Positions 1 to 11,065 of a DNA stretch of 64,000 bases are shown here, piece after piece. The stretch covers positions 22,588,102 through 22,652,101 of the forward strand of contig NC_084898.1 in assembly GCF_958979055.1 (NCBI RefSeq). The letters run 5' to 3'. Under the pieces are notes generated by a model. The model was not told where the DNA came from. It was given only the letters and a program-made list of their open reading frames with translations, and searched no databases. A program made the translations under genes and the position numbers. The stretch's first letter is position 1. The number at the start of each line of letters is the position of its first letter. This DNA comes from Alnus glutinosa. Lineage: Eukaryota > Streptophyta > Magnoliopsida > Fagales > Betulaceae.

Positions 1-1302
1 GGTTACCACCACAATCTTATTCTGTGGTTAAGTGAGTCAACAGTCCTTGACTACATAATAAAATACTGAATCATTTAAAAGTACACTATACAATTATATA
101 ATAAGAGTTATATGTATGTACAATTTCAATATTCGTTTGTGCCTCGGGGTTTAAACCGTTGGACTTATTACTTATAAATGCCATAGGGTCTAAGCCTTGG
201 TCTTATTATTATTAGTAAATTACTAATCATTGTGGATTCTCACCATCTTAGGTCTTATTAAGATTTATGGTCTGAATCAGTACTGCCTCAAGACTATTCC
301 CCTTGGTCTTTGCCTCAAGATATTAACTTTCAGTCTAATTGATTGATTGATGCATTGAGACTTTCACACGCAGTCTTCGCCTCAGGACTATACCTTTTGG
401 TCTTTGCCTTGGGTCATTAACCTATGGTTTTTTCTTGTTAACAGGTCATATGTTCTCACAGTACAATATGCAATGACAGTTTATTAGTATAATTATTAAT
501 CATATCAATAATAAACTCAATAAAATAGGCATGGTTCCAAACAAAACATGTTGCAAACAACTCGCATACAATTAAATAAAGCAGACGTCACAACGTCATC
601 AAAGACCACCAACATGTATTATCCTTAGTGAGTAAGAAATACTCACAGAGATTCTTTCCTTGCTTCAAAAAAGTGTTCACACAAATATTAGCTGCAATAT
701 AATTTAACACTAATAATAGTGAATTAGTACAATCGACTAATTAAACTCATATTAATATTATTTTTATTTTTAACCTTTAAACCTTAACATAATAATGACA
801 TATAAAATGGTTTAATTATAACGCCACATATTTCATGTGGGCATTACAACAACATTTATTATTAAATTAACAAAATATTATTTTTCATTAAAATTGCCCT
901 TTTTTCACTTTTAAATCATAATAACATAATATCTCTTTATAAATATAACAATTAATATAATTAATTGTCACAGTTATAAAAAAATTCCAATGTTATAGAA
1001 TATAAAATTGAACGGAATAATGGCATTAACATTATTAATGTTTAATATTACTTTTAAAATATTTGAGCGGTGCAATGGTGCTTTTATAAAATATTGACTT
1101 TTCACTTGAGCATCACAACGGCATGTTTTATAAATTATTACTCCGCTTTAAAAAGCCCTGTTAAAAACATCATTTAAAACGTTAGATAACTTATAATAAA
1201 AATCATAAAATTACAAATATTAAAGCAACACTTTATTTAAAAACCAAGTATCCTTTCCTTATCCTTTTATCCATTATTTCTTTTCTTTCATCGATTAGTT
1301 AA
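1..1302. other. AT-rich intergenic DNA, no gene seen
   Basis: No coding region is recognisable. Positions 280-430 hold two imperfect copies of a roughly 90 bp stretch built on 'cctcaagactattcccc' and 'ggtctttgcct'. A stretch near 600-660 resembles the edge of a decayed LTR element, but I cannot place it in a family. The rest is A/T-rich filler. Confidence 0.5.

Positions 1303-1399
<97 letters not shown>
1303..1399. repeat. (CA)n(TA)n microsatellite
   Basis: A short CA run passes into about 85 bases of pure TA dinucleotide. The tract is perfect and self-complementary, so it can extrude as a cruciform and is likely length-polymorphic. Confidence 0.95.
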
Positions 1400-1400
<1 letters not shown>

Positions 1401-2171
1401 CACTCACGCTGTCACGCACACACGCCACTTTCTGTAACATCTTTTCTTTTCTTATTTTCTTCTCTTTTCCACCTGTATCCTCATTCTTTTATATATTCTA
1501 TTCTTCCTTTTGCTTATTTTTGGGTTGACCGAGGGAAGAGAAGGGAGAGATTTGCTTCTTAGCCAAATTGAGATTTGAGACTTTTGAGTCTTAATTTGAC
1601 CTAACCCTAATTCTCCAATTTAAAAACCCCACTTATTGGGCGGCCACCTCTTCCTTCATTCTCAAAATTTCGTGCGTGCTCTTGCAAAAGAGAGATAGAA
1701 AGCTACGTTCTTCCATTCGAGCCCAAAAACCTGCACTCTGTAAGTATTGTCTCTCGAATTTCTCTTTGGTTTTTCATGATTATTCAATGTATTTAATGGT
1801 AGCAAGAATCTTTTATTTTTTCTAAGAAATTTTTGGTAGAAGAATCGTAAGCTTTTCTTCGTTCTTATGTGTTCTATTAAAAAAGAATTTAACTGATTTT
1901 TAGATTTGTTGATAACATGTTTATTCAAAGCATTAAACTTCTTTTGCAAAAGTTCTTTCAATCTTCTTACAAGGAATTATAGAAACATGTTTACATATAT
2001 GGGAAACAGAGCATGCCACAAGAGCGGTGCTTTTAGATCGAGATGAGGCCTTTTGGAGAAGCTAAGTCAATTTTGGGCCACCAAACCCTGCAACTAATAT
2101 GCGGCTGATCAAAAATAAGATCTCAGAAAGTGCAGGTTTGTCTTGCTCGTGATAGGTAATCCATATTTTGG
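1400..2171. other. Unassigned stretch, possible transcribed leader
   Basis: No recognisable protein. Pyrimidine-rich sequence at 1430-1640 is followed by a less AT-rich stretch (1640-1740) that ends in a good splice-donor match (gtaagtattg at 1741). It could be a 5' leader exon or part of an LTR. A minus-strand open frame at 1662-1961 has no family resemblance and was not called. Confidence 0.3.
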
Positions 2172-2377
2172 TCTATGAAATGAAATGGGAAGCAAGTCTT
2201 AACCAAAGTTTTGAGCTTCACATAGTAAATGAATGAATCAACAAAATGTTACTCCTAAAGTTACCAACTTTAGGAGTAACATAACTTTAGGAGTAACATT
2301 TTGTTGATTCATTCATTTACCATGTGAAGCTCAAAACTTTGGTTTAGACTTGCTTCCTGTGTTCATTTCATAGAATC
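2172..2377. repeat. Foldback element (MITE-like hairpin)
   Basis: Left arm 2172-2262 and right arm 2283-2377 are near-perfect reverse complements, separated by about 20 bases. The arms differ by only a few substitutions and a small indel. A smaller palindrome ('actcctaaagtt' / 'aactttaggagt') lies at the centre. It could be a MITE or a young hairpin-RNA locus. No transposase is encoded. Confidence 0.75.
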
Positions 2378-3154
2378 TGTATTTGTATTTCTACTTTAGT
2401 TTATCATTTTGTACTCTAGTCTTTAACCTTTGTTAAAGCCTATATATTAAGCTATCTTGTAATCAAGCAATCAAGTGTAATTAGCAACAACGTAGTCCTT
2501 AATTTTCTCATGTGTTATTCCTCTTCTCCTTCCCTGCTTCTCTGTATGTTTTGTCTTCTCTTTATTTTCTAATATGGTATCAGAGCTTCAAGGCTAACGC
2601 CACTTCAGATCCTCTCCTTTCCAATTTTTTTTTTTCTCCCAAACAGCCCAACCTCTCTTTGAGGCATTCTATCAAACACCTCTGTTTCTGTCCTCCTGCT
2701 TATCCGTTGTTGTGTCTTCCTCTCTTCTATCTCTTTTCTGTCTCAATCTTTTTTTTAATATGGCCAACGCCATTTCAGTTCCTCCACTCAAATTCTGCAG
2801 AAAGGGTTCTTTCCACTCAACAAAAAAAACACAAAAAAACAGCTCCTGAAAATCGACCAACTTCGTTCTTTCTTTCCTGAAGCTTCTCTATTTTCACTCT
2901 TCCCTTTGTTTTTCTGCCTACAACAGACACACGTCTACCTTCTCTTCAGTTATCTTTCTCTTCTTCTCATTTATCTTAGCCTACCCTCCTTCCCCTTCAC
3001 GTCTACTGTCACCCTTTCTCTTCCCTTTGTTTTTGCCTTCTCTTTATTTTCTAATATTTGCATCTTTCTGTCAAACACATGATCTTCCCCTCTATTTGTC
3101 CAGCCACACAGAAAGTGTAACACCTCTTTTGCCCCCTCTTTAATACCCAACAAT
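2378..3154 (+). mobile_element. Copia LTR end plus truncated internal region
   Basis: The sequence TGGTATCAGAGC at 2575-2586 is the primer-binding site complementary to initiator-Met tRNA, the standard primer of Ty1/copia elements. The upstream sequence, with 'aagctatcttgtaatcaagcaatcaagtg', reads like the R/U5 end of an LTR. No gag is present downstream: the pyrimidine-rich internal part (2587-3154) is partly self-duplicated ('ggctaacgccacttcag' at 2593 and 'ggccaacgccatttcag' at 2761). It stops where the DCL2-derived DNA starts near 3155. The LTR start was not located. Confidence 0.6.
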
Positions 3155-3867
3155 ACGTAAATTTTAGTGTCAATAGTTTATCTAGAACACTAGGTTTCTT
3201 CATAGAAATTTAATATAAAAGGCGAACTGAGCTGTTGGCTGTTGACTGTTGGCCATATCTTTCATGGATTCAGTGAAGTGGTTTAAATATTTTTGGTGGT
3301 TAATGTCAAATCATCGGCTAAAGCATCCGAGATTTTAAAAAGACGTGGCCAAATATGTGAGATTTTGGATTAGGTCTTGTTGAAGGATTGACAGTTATTT
3401 GCGGATATTGTACTGAAGTTGTCATTGCTGCTTTCAGATTTGGTCGATTTAGTCACTTTGAAAATTTCAACTTTATAACTGCATGGGAGTTTTGTTGCCT
3501 CTAAAACACATGCTTTTGTTATATTTGAAGTATCTAGAATGCATTTGCAGGAGTTCTTTCACTGTGAGCTAAGATCTGCTAGATCTGATCTTCCTAGAAT
3601 ATTTGGGATGACTGCTTCCCCCATAAAGACAAAGAGTACGCAACCTCTGACAATGGTTTATATTAATTTCTTCTTATTTTGTTTGGTGGTGAATATCAAT
3701 CTTTGATTTTAAACCTTTTCCCCCTTCCTATATAGGTGAAAACTCATAAACCTCTCTTTGGGAAAATATTTGCAAACTTGAGACTATGATGAATTCAAAG
3801 GTTGCTTCTGTTCTTTTGTATATAATTTTTTCCTCTCACGCCATATGTGCATCTTGTTCGTTTGCTA
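3155..3867 (+). pseudogene. DCL2: DCL2 fragment, unit A (exons 5-6)
   Basis: Plus-strand remnant of DICER-LIKE 2. Exon 5 (3551-3635) reads EFFHCELRSARSDLPRIFGM then TASPIKTK, containing helicase motif III (TAS). Exon 6 (3736-3800) ends in LETMMNSK but carries an extra nine bases and an in-frame TAA right after its first codons, so it is dead. Unlike units B and C, the intron before exon 5 has a single copy of the roughly 108 bp duplicated segment, and it keeps about 130 bases (near 3285-3410) that B and C lack. The unit appears older or independently diverged. It meets unit B tail-to-tail at 3854-3868. Confidence 0.85.
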
Positions 3868-6800
3868 GATGCACATATGGCGTGAGAGGAAAAAATTATA
3901 TACAAAAGAACAGAAGCAACCTTTGAATTCATCATAGTCTCAAGTTCGCAAATCTTTTCCCAAAAAGAGTTTTCACCTATATAGGAAGGGGGAAAAGGTT
4001 TAAAATCAAAGATTGATATTCACCACCAAACAAAATAAGAAGAAATTAAAGGATTGATAAAAATTATTATAAACCATTAATTGTCAGAGGTTGCGTACGT
4101 ACTCTTTGTCTTTATGGGGGAAGCAGTCATCCCAAATATTCTAGGAAGATCAGATCTAGCATAACTTAGCTCACGGTGATAGAACTCCTGCAAATGCATT
4201 CCAGATACTTCAAATATAACAAAAGCATGTGTTTTAGAGGCAACAAAACTCCCATGCAGTTATATATTTGAAAGAGACTAAATCGACCAAATCTGAAATT
4301 CCAGATACTTCAAATATAACAAAAGCATGTGTTTTAGAGGCAACAAAACTCCCATGCAGTTATATAATTGAAAATTTGAAAGAGACTAAATCGACCAAAT
4401 CTGAAAGCAATGATAACTTCAGTACAATTTAAACCACTTCACTGAATCCGTGAAAGATATGCATGGCCAGCAGCTTAGTACGCCTTTTATATTAAATATC
4501 TATGAAGAAACCTAGTGTTCTAGACAAACTATTGTCACTACAATTTACGTTCATCCTGAATTTACCCATCATGGTCAATCAAAACATGAAAGAATATCCA
4601 GCCTCCAATATACAGACAATATGATTTCACTTGAGCGCAATTATGATGATCATTAAGATGCTAAAGATGGATTGCCAATATAGAAAGAAAAAAAATTAGA
4701 TAACCTACCGTCATAATGAGAGCATAAGGGTGTTTACCACTGGCATGGTGGCATTCATCAATTATTAAAACCTATATCATGCTTAGTTTGAGAAAACCAT
4801 GGCTCAAGCCATTGAGCAAAATTGTAGGTGTCATCACAAGCACCTGAAAGCAAAAAATGAATATATAAATAACTGTTAGTTATTATAGATTGAAGCTTAA
4901 AAAAACAGGAAACAATTTGTGCAAGGGCCCATCTGGGCTAAATTTGAAACAAATAAATTAATGGAGAAATTGTATCTATGAAAATTTCCCACCTCATGCT
5001 TTCCTATTTCTTCCTTCCAAGTAGCAGGATCCCAGAAGTCAACTCCCATTTCTCCATGATGCATGCCCACATTCAAGTCGGTATGCATTTTCACATCTTC
5101 AGCTTGCTAATAGTAAAGAGAGAAACAACATTACAAAAACACGAACAACAGAATTTTGATTGTCATATGCAACAGCTACCGACTTGTAATTCCAGAATTT
5201 TTCCTAGCTATCCAAGTTGTATTGTAAATAAGAAATGCAATTTCTGAATTCCTGCTTCAATACCCATATCTAACTTTCTTTTACTGCTAAAACTTGAATA
5301 GGAAACATAAGGACATTCTTAAGTACTCCCAAATCAAAATTTGAGAATTTCAAATGTCATAGATCTGCATGAGACACATGAAGTTTAACTGTTCCAAATA
5401 TTCAACGACCAATGACAGAACTTTCAAAATTCTCTTACAATGCTTGTTTTTATCATCCTTTAATAACAACTTCAAATTATCAACTTAGAAATGAAAAATA
5501 ATATAGAACTGTGATGAAACGTAACCCATTAAAATCCAAGACTTTCAAGATATATATTCCCCTAAACGCATAAGCATATACCTATGCCAAATGCATACAT
5601 TTAGTGCAAGCATGAAGAGAAAGAGAGGAAGGCAGCAGTTGCCATACTTGAAAGGCCAAGACAACTTTGGGAACCAAGAAGACTGCAATGAAAGGTGAAG
5701 GCTTGCGGAGAAGATAGGCGTAGCTTCGGAGGAGCATGATGGCAATCAGAGTCTTGCCGGAGCCAGTCTCCAAAAAGGCTATAGTGTTCTGCTTGATTGC
5801 CATCTCCAGTGCTTCAAGTTGATAACTGCAACAAAAACACAACCTATATTTACTTACCCAAAGAAACACACACAAAATACACCCAATATGAAGAACATCC
5901 AAACAATATCAACTAGACAAACTCTTAATAATCCCTTATCTTGGAGACGAAGGTAAATGTAAACTACCAAGAAAAGAAAATTAAAACCAAATTTTGGTTC
6001 TTTATTTTACTTCATTTTACCATCACCAAACAACGAAAATGAGAAACCACCCAACAGCTAGACTACACAACTACCCGATTTAGAGGACACTCAAATATTA
6101 AAAAACAAAATAAAAAGAATCAGTTTGAGAGGTTGGTAATGACCCAATATTGGAGTGATCGAGGGGTCAATAAAGGAAAATAGATGTTTGATAAAGGAAA
6201 AAAAAAATCAAATTTTCTGCCCTTTTCTTTTCCTCAATTTTCACATCAACCAAAAAATAAGAAAGAAAATTTATGAACTACTTTCTGGCAAATGGAAGAG
6301 GATCAACATATAGTTGCTGGGTGTCTATTTCCATAGTAATTGGTTCCATGGCTTCTCTGCACCATCATTGATAAAAAACAAAACCAGTGATTAATCCCAA
6401 AAAAAAAATACCAATAAAAAATCAAACCCAATTCAATTCCATGACAACGTTTTTTAGAAAGCTTTTTACTTTTTAGCAAAAAAAACCAAGAAATTAACAA
6501 ACAACCTCAAAAAAATTAGCAAAAATTAAAAAACCCGAAAAAACACTAACAAAACACTAGAAGCTATTTTTACATTTATGTCACTCTATCTCAACTCAGA
6601 ACACTCGAAAACAAAAGCAAGACCCTCTAAGACTCTCTCTAACGAAAACAGATATAAATTTCAATCTACGTAGCATTCATTAATAAACATAAACCAAAGT
6701 TGAGAGCTCAATCCGTTGCTTGTTGGGTTTATGTGTTTCAAGTTTATCGGCTGGCAATATGTCGGTTCGGGTGGGTAAGAAACATAGTCCAGGAAGACTA

Positions 6801-7448
6801 ATTGAGAATGGGCTCGGAAACTCACAGTGATTCCGAGAAAGGAGTACTGCAAATGAGAGTTCCAAACAGTATAGTAGTGGAAGAGAGTCTTAAAGAACTT
6901 AAAGAAACAAATGCACTGCAACTTGCAAAGAAAGGAAAACAAATGCACTGCAGAAAATGAAGCAGCTGCAACGCTATATATAAAGCAGCTGACAATGATG
7001 GACGGTGGTAAAGTTGAAGATTTAAGAAATAACTCCCTCCAGTTGGGGAAGAAACTTGCTGCCTACGCCATGGTATGAGAATGGCAAAGACGCAGCTCTG
7101 CAACGCTATATTTAAAGTAGTTGACGATGATGGATGATGCCATGATGGTAAAGTTTTGAAGATTTGGGAAATAACTCCCTCCTGGGGAAAAAGCTTGTTG
7201 CCTACGGCATTGTATGAGAATGGCAAAGACGCATACCCCATTCTCTCTTCTAGTCTTCAGACCCCACAAAGACGTTGGTTTGTTCAAACTTATTTAGTTT
7301 TGGTTGTAAACGTGGCATAGAAGTAAAACTAATTTTAGTATTTCATGATAGTTTTGTACTTTAATTTATTTGTAAATACTTTTAATTTTTTTCTTAAAAA
7401 ATAAAATAAAATTGTCTTCAAACAGTGTTGCAGTGCAGTGCCTATCAG
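3868..7448 (-). pseudogene. DCL2: DCL2 fragment, unit B (exons 1-6, nonsense)
   Basis: Minus-strand copy of the first part of DICER-LIKE 2. Exons are 6349-6282 (ATG at 6349), 5825-5648, 5106-4993, 4843-4709, 4187-4103 and 3976-3921, all with GT-AG borders and lengths equal to those of unit C. The product would start MEPITMEIDTQQL and hold the Walker A box ETGSGKT. In exon 4 the codon before VLIIDECHH is TAG (complement of 4772-4774) where unit C has AAG, so translation stops at codon 144, before the DECH box. The second helicase domain, DUF283, PAZ, RNase III and dsRBD regions are all absent. The upstream part (6350-7448) mirrors the promoter of unit C. In Arabidopsis, DCL2 makes 22-nt siRNAs from viral and endogenous dsRNA. 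Confidence 0.9.
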
Positions 7449-7476
7449 CCATTCTTTTTTTTTTTTTTGATAAGTA
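7449..7476. other. Palindrome spacer between units B and C
   Basis: These 28 bases, mostly a T run, separate the two long inverted arms. Left-arm coordinates and right-arm coordinates add to 14,925 at the centre and to 14,914 for every start of exons 2 to 6. The arms therefore differ by only about 11 bases of net indel, none of it between exons 2 and 6. Confidence 0.9.
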
Positions 7477-8576
7477 CTGATAGGCACTGCACTGCAACAC
7501 TGTTTGAAGACAATTTTATTTTATTTTTTAAGAAAAAAATTAAAAGTATTTACAAATAAATTAAAGTAAAAAACTATCATGAAATACTAAAATTAGTTTT
7601 ACTTCTATGCCACGTTTACAACCAAAACTAAATAAGTTTGAACAAACCAACGTCTTTGTGGGGTCTGAAGACTAGAAGAGAGACTGGGGTATGCGTCTTT
7701 GCCATTCTCATACAATGCCGTAGGCAACAAGCTTTTTCCCCAGGAGGGAGTTATTTCCCAAATCTTCAAAACTTTACCATCATGGCATCATCCATCATCG
7801 TCAACTACATTAAATATAGCGTTGCAGAGCTGCGTCTTTGCCATTCTCATACCATGGCGTAGGCAGCAAGTTTCTTCCCCAGCTGGAGGGAGTTATTTCT
7901 TAAATCTTCAACTTTACCACCGTCCATCATCGTCAGCTGCTTTATATATAGCGTTGCAGCTGCTTCATTTTCTGCAGTGCATTTGTTTTCCTTTCTTTGC
8001 AAGTTGCAGTGCATTTGTTTCTTTAAGTTCTTTAAGACTCTCTCTTCCACTACTATACTGTTTGGAACTCTCATTTGCAGTACTCCTTTCTCGGAATCAC
8101 TATGAGTTTCTGAGCCCATTCTCAATTAGTCTTCCTGGACTATGTTTCTTACCCACTCAAACCGACATATTGCCAGCCGATAAACTTGAAACACATAAAC
8201 CCAACAAGCAACGGATTGAGCTCTCAACTTTGGTTTATGTTTATTAATGAATGCTACGTAGATTGAAATTTATATCTGTTTTCGTTAGAGAGAGTCTTAG
8301 AGGGTCTTGCTTTTGTTTTCGAGTATTCTGAGTTGAGATAGAGGTGACATAAATGTAAAAATAGCTTCTAGTGTTTTGTTAGTGTTTTTTCGGGTTTTTT
8401 ATTTGCTAATTTTTTTGAGGTTGTTTGTTAATTTCTTGGTTTTTTTTGCTACAAAGTAAAAAGCTTTCTAAAAGACGTTGTCATGGAATTGAATTGGGTT
8501 TGATTTTTTATTGGTATTTTTTTTTGGGGGATTAATCACTGGTTTTGTTTTTGATCACTGATGGTGCAGAGAAGCC
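7477..8576 (+). promoter_or_regulatory. Duplicated promoter/leader of DCL2 unit C
   Basis: The DNA upstream of the unit C start codon contains two tandem modules (about 7692-7835 and 7836-7965). Each has 'gcgtctttgccattctcat', 'ggagggagttatttc', a TATA-like sequence (ttaaatatag near 7810; tttatatatag near 7940) and 'cgttgcag'. A pyrimidine-rich leader with repeated 'gcagtgcatttg' (7973-8017) follows. The same arrangement is mirrored at 6960-7240 for unit B. Open frames across this stretch show no protein family. Promoter function is inferred from the TATA-like boxes and position. Confidence 0.5.
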
Positions 8577-11065
8577 ATGGAACCAATTACTATGGAAATA
8601 GACACCCAGCAACTATCTGTTGATCCTCTTCCATTTGCCAGAAAGTAGTTCCTAAATTTTCTTTCTTATTTTTTGGTTGATGTGAAAATTGAGGAAAAGA
8701 AAAGGGCAGAAAATTTGATTTTTTTTTTTCCTTTATTGACCCCTCGATCACTCCAATATTGGGTCATTACCAACCTCTCAAACTGATTCTTTTTATTTTG
8801 TTTTTTAATATTTGAATGTCCTCTAAATCGGGTAGTTGTGTAGTCTAGCTGTTGGGTGGTTTCTCATTTTCATTTTCGTTGTTTGGTGATGGTAAAATGA
8901 AGTAAAATAAAGAACCAAAATTTGGTTTTAATTTTATTTTCTTGGTAGTTTACATTTACCTTCGTCTCCAAGATAAGGGATTATTAAGAGTTTGTCTAGT
9001 TGATATTGTTTGGATGTTCTTCATATTGGGTGTATTTTGTGTGTGTGTTTCTTTGGGTAAGTAAATATAGGTTGTGTTTTTGTTGCAGTTATCAGCTTGA
9101 AGCACTGGAGATGGCAATCAAGCAGAACACTATAGCCTTTTTGGAGACTGGCTCCGGCAAGACTCTGATTGCCATCATGCTCCTCCGAAGCTACGCCTAT
9201 CTTCTCCGCAAGCCTTCACCTTTCATTGCAGTCTTCTTGGTTCCCAAAGTTGTCTTGGTCTTTCAAGTATGGCAACTGCTGCCTTCCTCTCTTTCTCTTC
9301 ATGCTTGCACTAAATGTATGCATTTGGCATAGGTATATGCTTATGCGTTTAGGGGAATATTTATCTTGAAAGTCTTGGATTTTAATGGGTTACGTTTCAT
9401 CACAGTTCTATATTATTTTTCATTTCTGAGTTGATAATTTGAAGTTGTTATTAAAGGATGATAAAAACAAGCATTGTAAGAGAATTTTGAAAGTTCTGTC
9501 ATTGGTCGTTGAATATTTGGAACAGTTAAACTTCATGTGTCTCATGCAGATCTATGACATTTGAAATTCTCAAATTTTGATTTGGCAGTACTTAAGAATG
9601 TCCTTATGTTTCCTATTCAAGTTTTAGCAGTAAAAGAAAGTTAGATATGGGTATTGAAGCAGGAATTCAGAAATTGCATTTCTTATTTACAATACAACTT
9701 GGATAGCTAGGGAAAATTCTGGAATTACAAGTCAGTAGCTGTTGCATATGACAATCAAAATTCTGTTGTTCGTGTTTTTGTAATGTTGTTTCTCTCTTTA
9801 CTATTAGCAAGCTGAAGATGTGAAAATGCATACCGACTTGAATGTGGGCATGCATCATGGAGAAATGGGAGTTGACTTCTGGGATCCTGCTACTTGGAAG
9901 GAAGAAATAGGAAAGCATGAGGTGGGAAATTTTCATAGATACAATTTCTCCATTAATTTATTTGTTTCAAATTTAGCCCAGATGGGCCCTTGCACAAATT
10001 GTTTCCTGTTTTTTTAAGCTTCAATCTATAATAACTAACAGTTATTTATATATTCATTTTTTGCTTTCAGGTGCTTGTGATGACACCTACAATTTTGCTC
10101 AATGGCTTGAGCCATGGTTTTCTCAAACTAAGCATGATAAAGGTTTTAATAATTGATGAATGCCACCATGCCAGTGGTAAACACCCTTATGCTCTCATTA
10201 TGACGGTAGGTTATCTAATTTTTTTTCTTTCTATATTGGCAATCCATCTTTAGCATCTTAATGATCATCATAATTGCGCTCAAGTGAAATCATATTGTCT
10301 GTATATTGGAGGCTGGATATTCTTTCATGTTTTGATTGACCATGATGGGTAAATTCAGGATGAACGTAAATTGTAGTGTCAATAGTTTGTCTAGAACACT
10401 AGGTTTCTTCATAGATATTTAATATAAAAGGCGTACTAAGCTGCTGGCCATGCATATCTTTCACGGATTCAGTGAAGTGGTTTAAATTGTACTGAAGTTA
10501 TCATTGCTTTCAGATTTGGTCGATTTAGTCTCTTTCAAATTTTCAATTATATAACTGCATGGGAGTTTTGTTGCCTTTAAAACACATGCTTTTGTTATAT
10601 TTGAAGTATCTGGAATTTCAGATTTGGTCGATTTAGTCTCTTTCAAATATATAACTGCATGGGAGTTTTGTTGTCTCTAAAACACATGCTTTTGTTATAT
10701 TTGAAGTATCTGGAATGCATTTGCAGGAGTTCTATCACCGTGAGCTAAGTTCTGCTAGATCTGATCTTCCTAGAATATTTGGGATGACTGCTTCCCCCAT
10801 AAAGACAAAGAGTACGTACGCAACCTCTGACAATTAATGGTTTATATTAATTTTTATCAATCCTTTAATTTCTTCTTATTTTGTTTGGTGGTGAATATCA
10901 ATCTTTGATTTTAAACCTTTTCCCCCTTCCTATATAGGTGAAAACTCTTTTTGGGAAAAGATTTGCGAACTTGAAACTATGATGAATTCAAAGGTTGCTT
11001 CTGTTCTTTTGTATATAATTTTTTCCTCTCACGCCATATGTGCATCTTGTTCGTTTGCTACATGA
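8577..11065 (+). pseudogene. DCL2: DCL2 N-terminal fragment, unit C (open frame)
   Basis: Truncated DICER-LIKE 2 with exons 8577-8644, 9089-9266, 9808-9921, 10071-10205, 10727-10811 and 10938-10993. Splicing at GT-AG sites keeps one open frame of 212 residues. It reads on 23 codons into the next intron and stops at 11063-11065 (235 aa), against about 1,400 for full DCL2. Visible motifs are Walker A ETGSGKT (residues 42-48), VMTPTILL (123-130), DECH (149-152) and TAS (186-188), a complete helicase domain 1 (DExD/H half). Helicase C, DUF283, PAZ and both RNase III domains are missing, so it cannot dice RNA. The ATG context (gccATGG) is good. It may be a transcribed pseudogene, a decoy protein, or one arm of an inverted-repeat RNA source. 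Confidence 0.85.

Noticed and set aside
2512..2880. 122-codon plus-strand open frame
   Set aside because: It crosses the copia LTR end and primer-binding site and is rich in Phe, Ser and Leu from pyrimidine-rich DNA.
7699..8247. 182-codon plus-strand open frame between the palindrome centre and DCL2 unit C
   Set aside because: It covers the duplicated TATA modules and leader, shows no domain, and is partly two copies of the same repeat. The mirror copy in unit B has different frame breaks.
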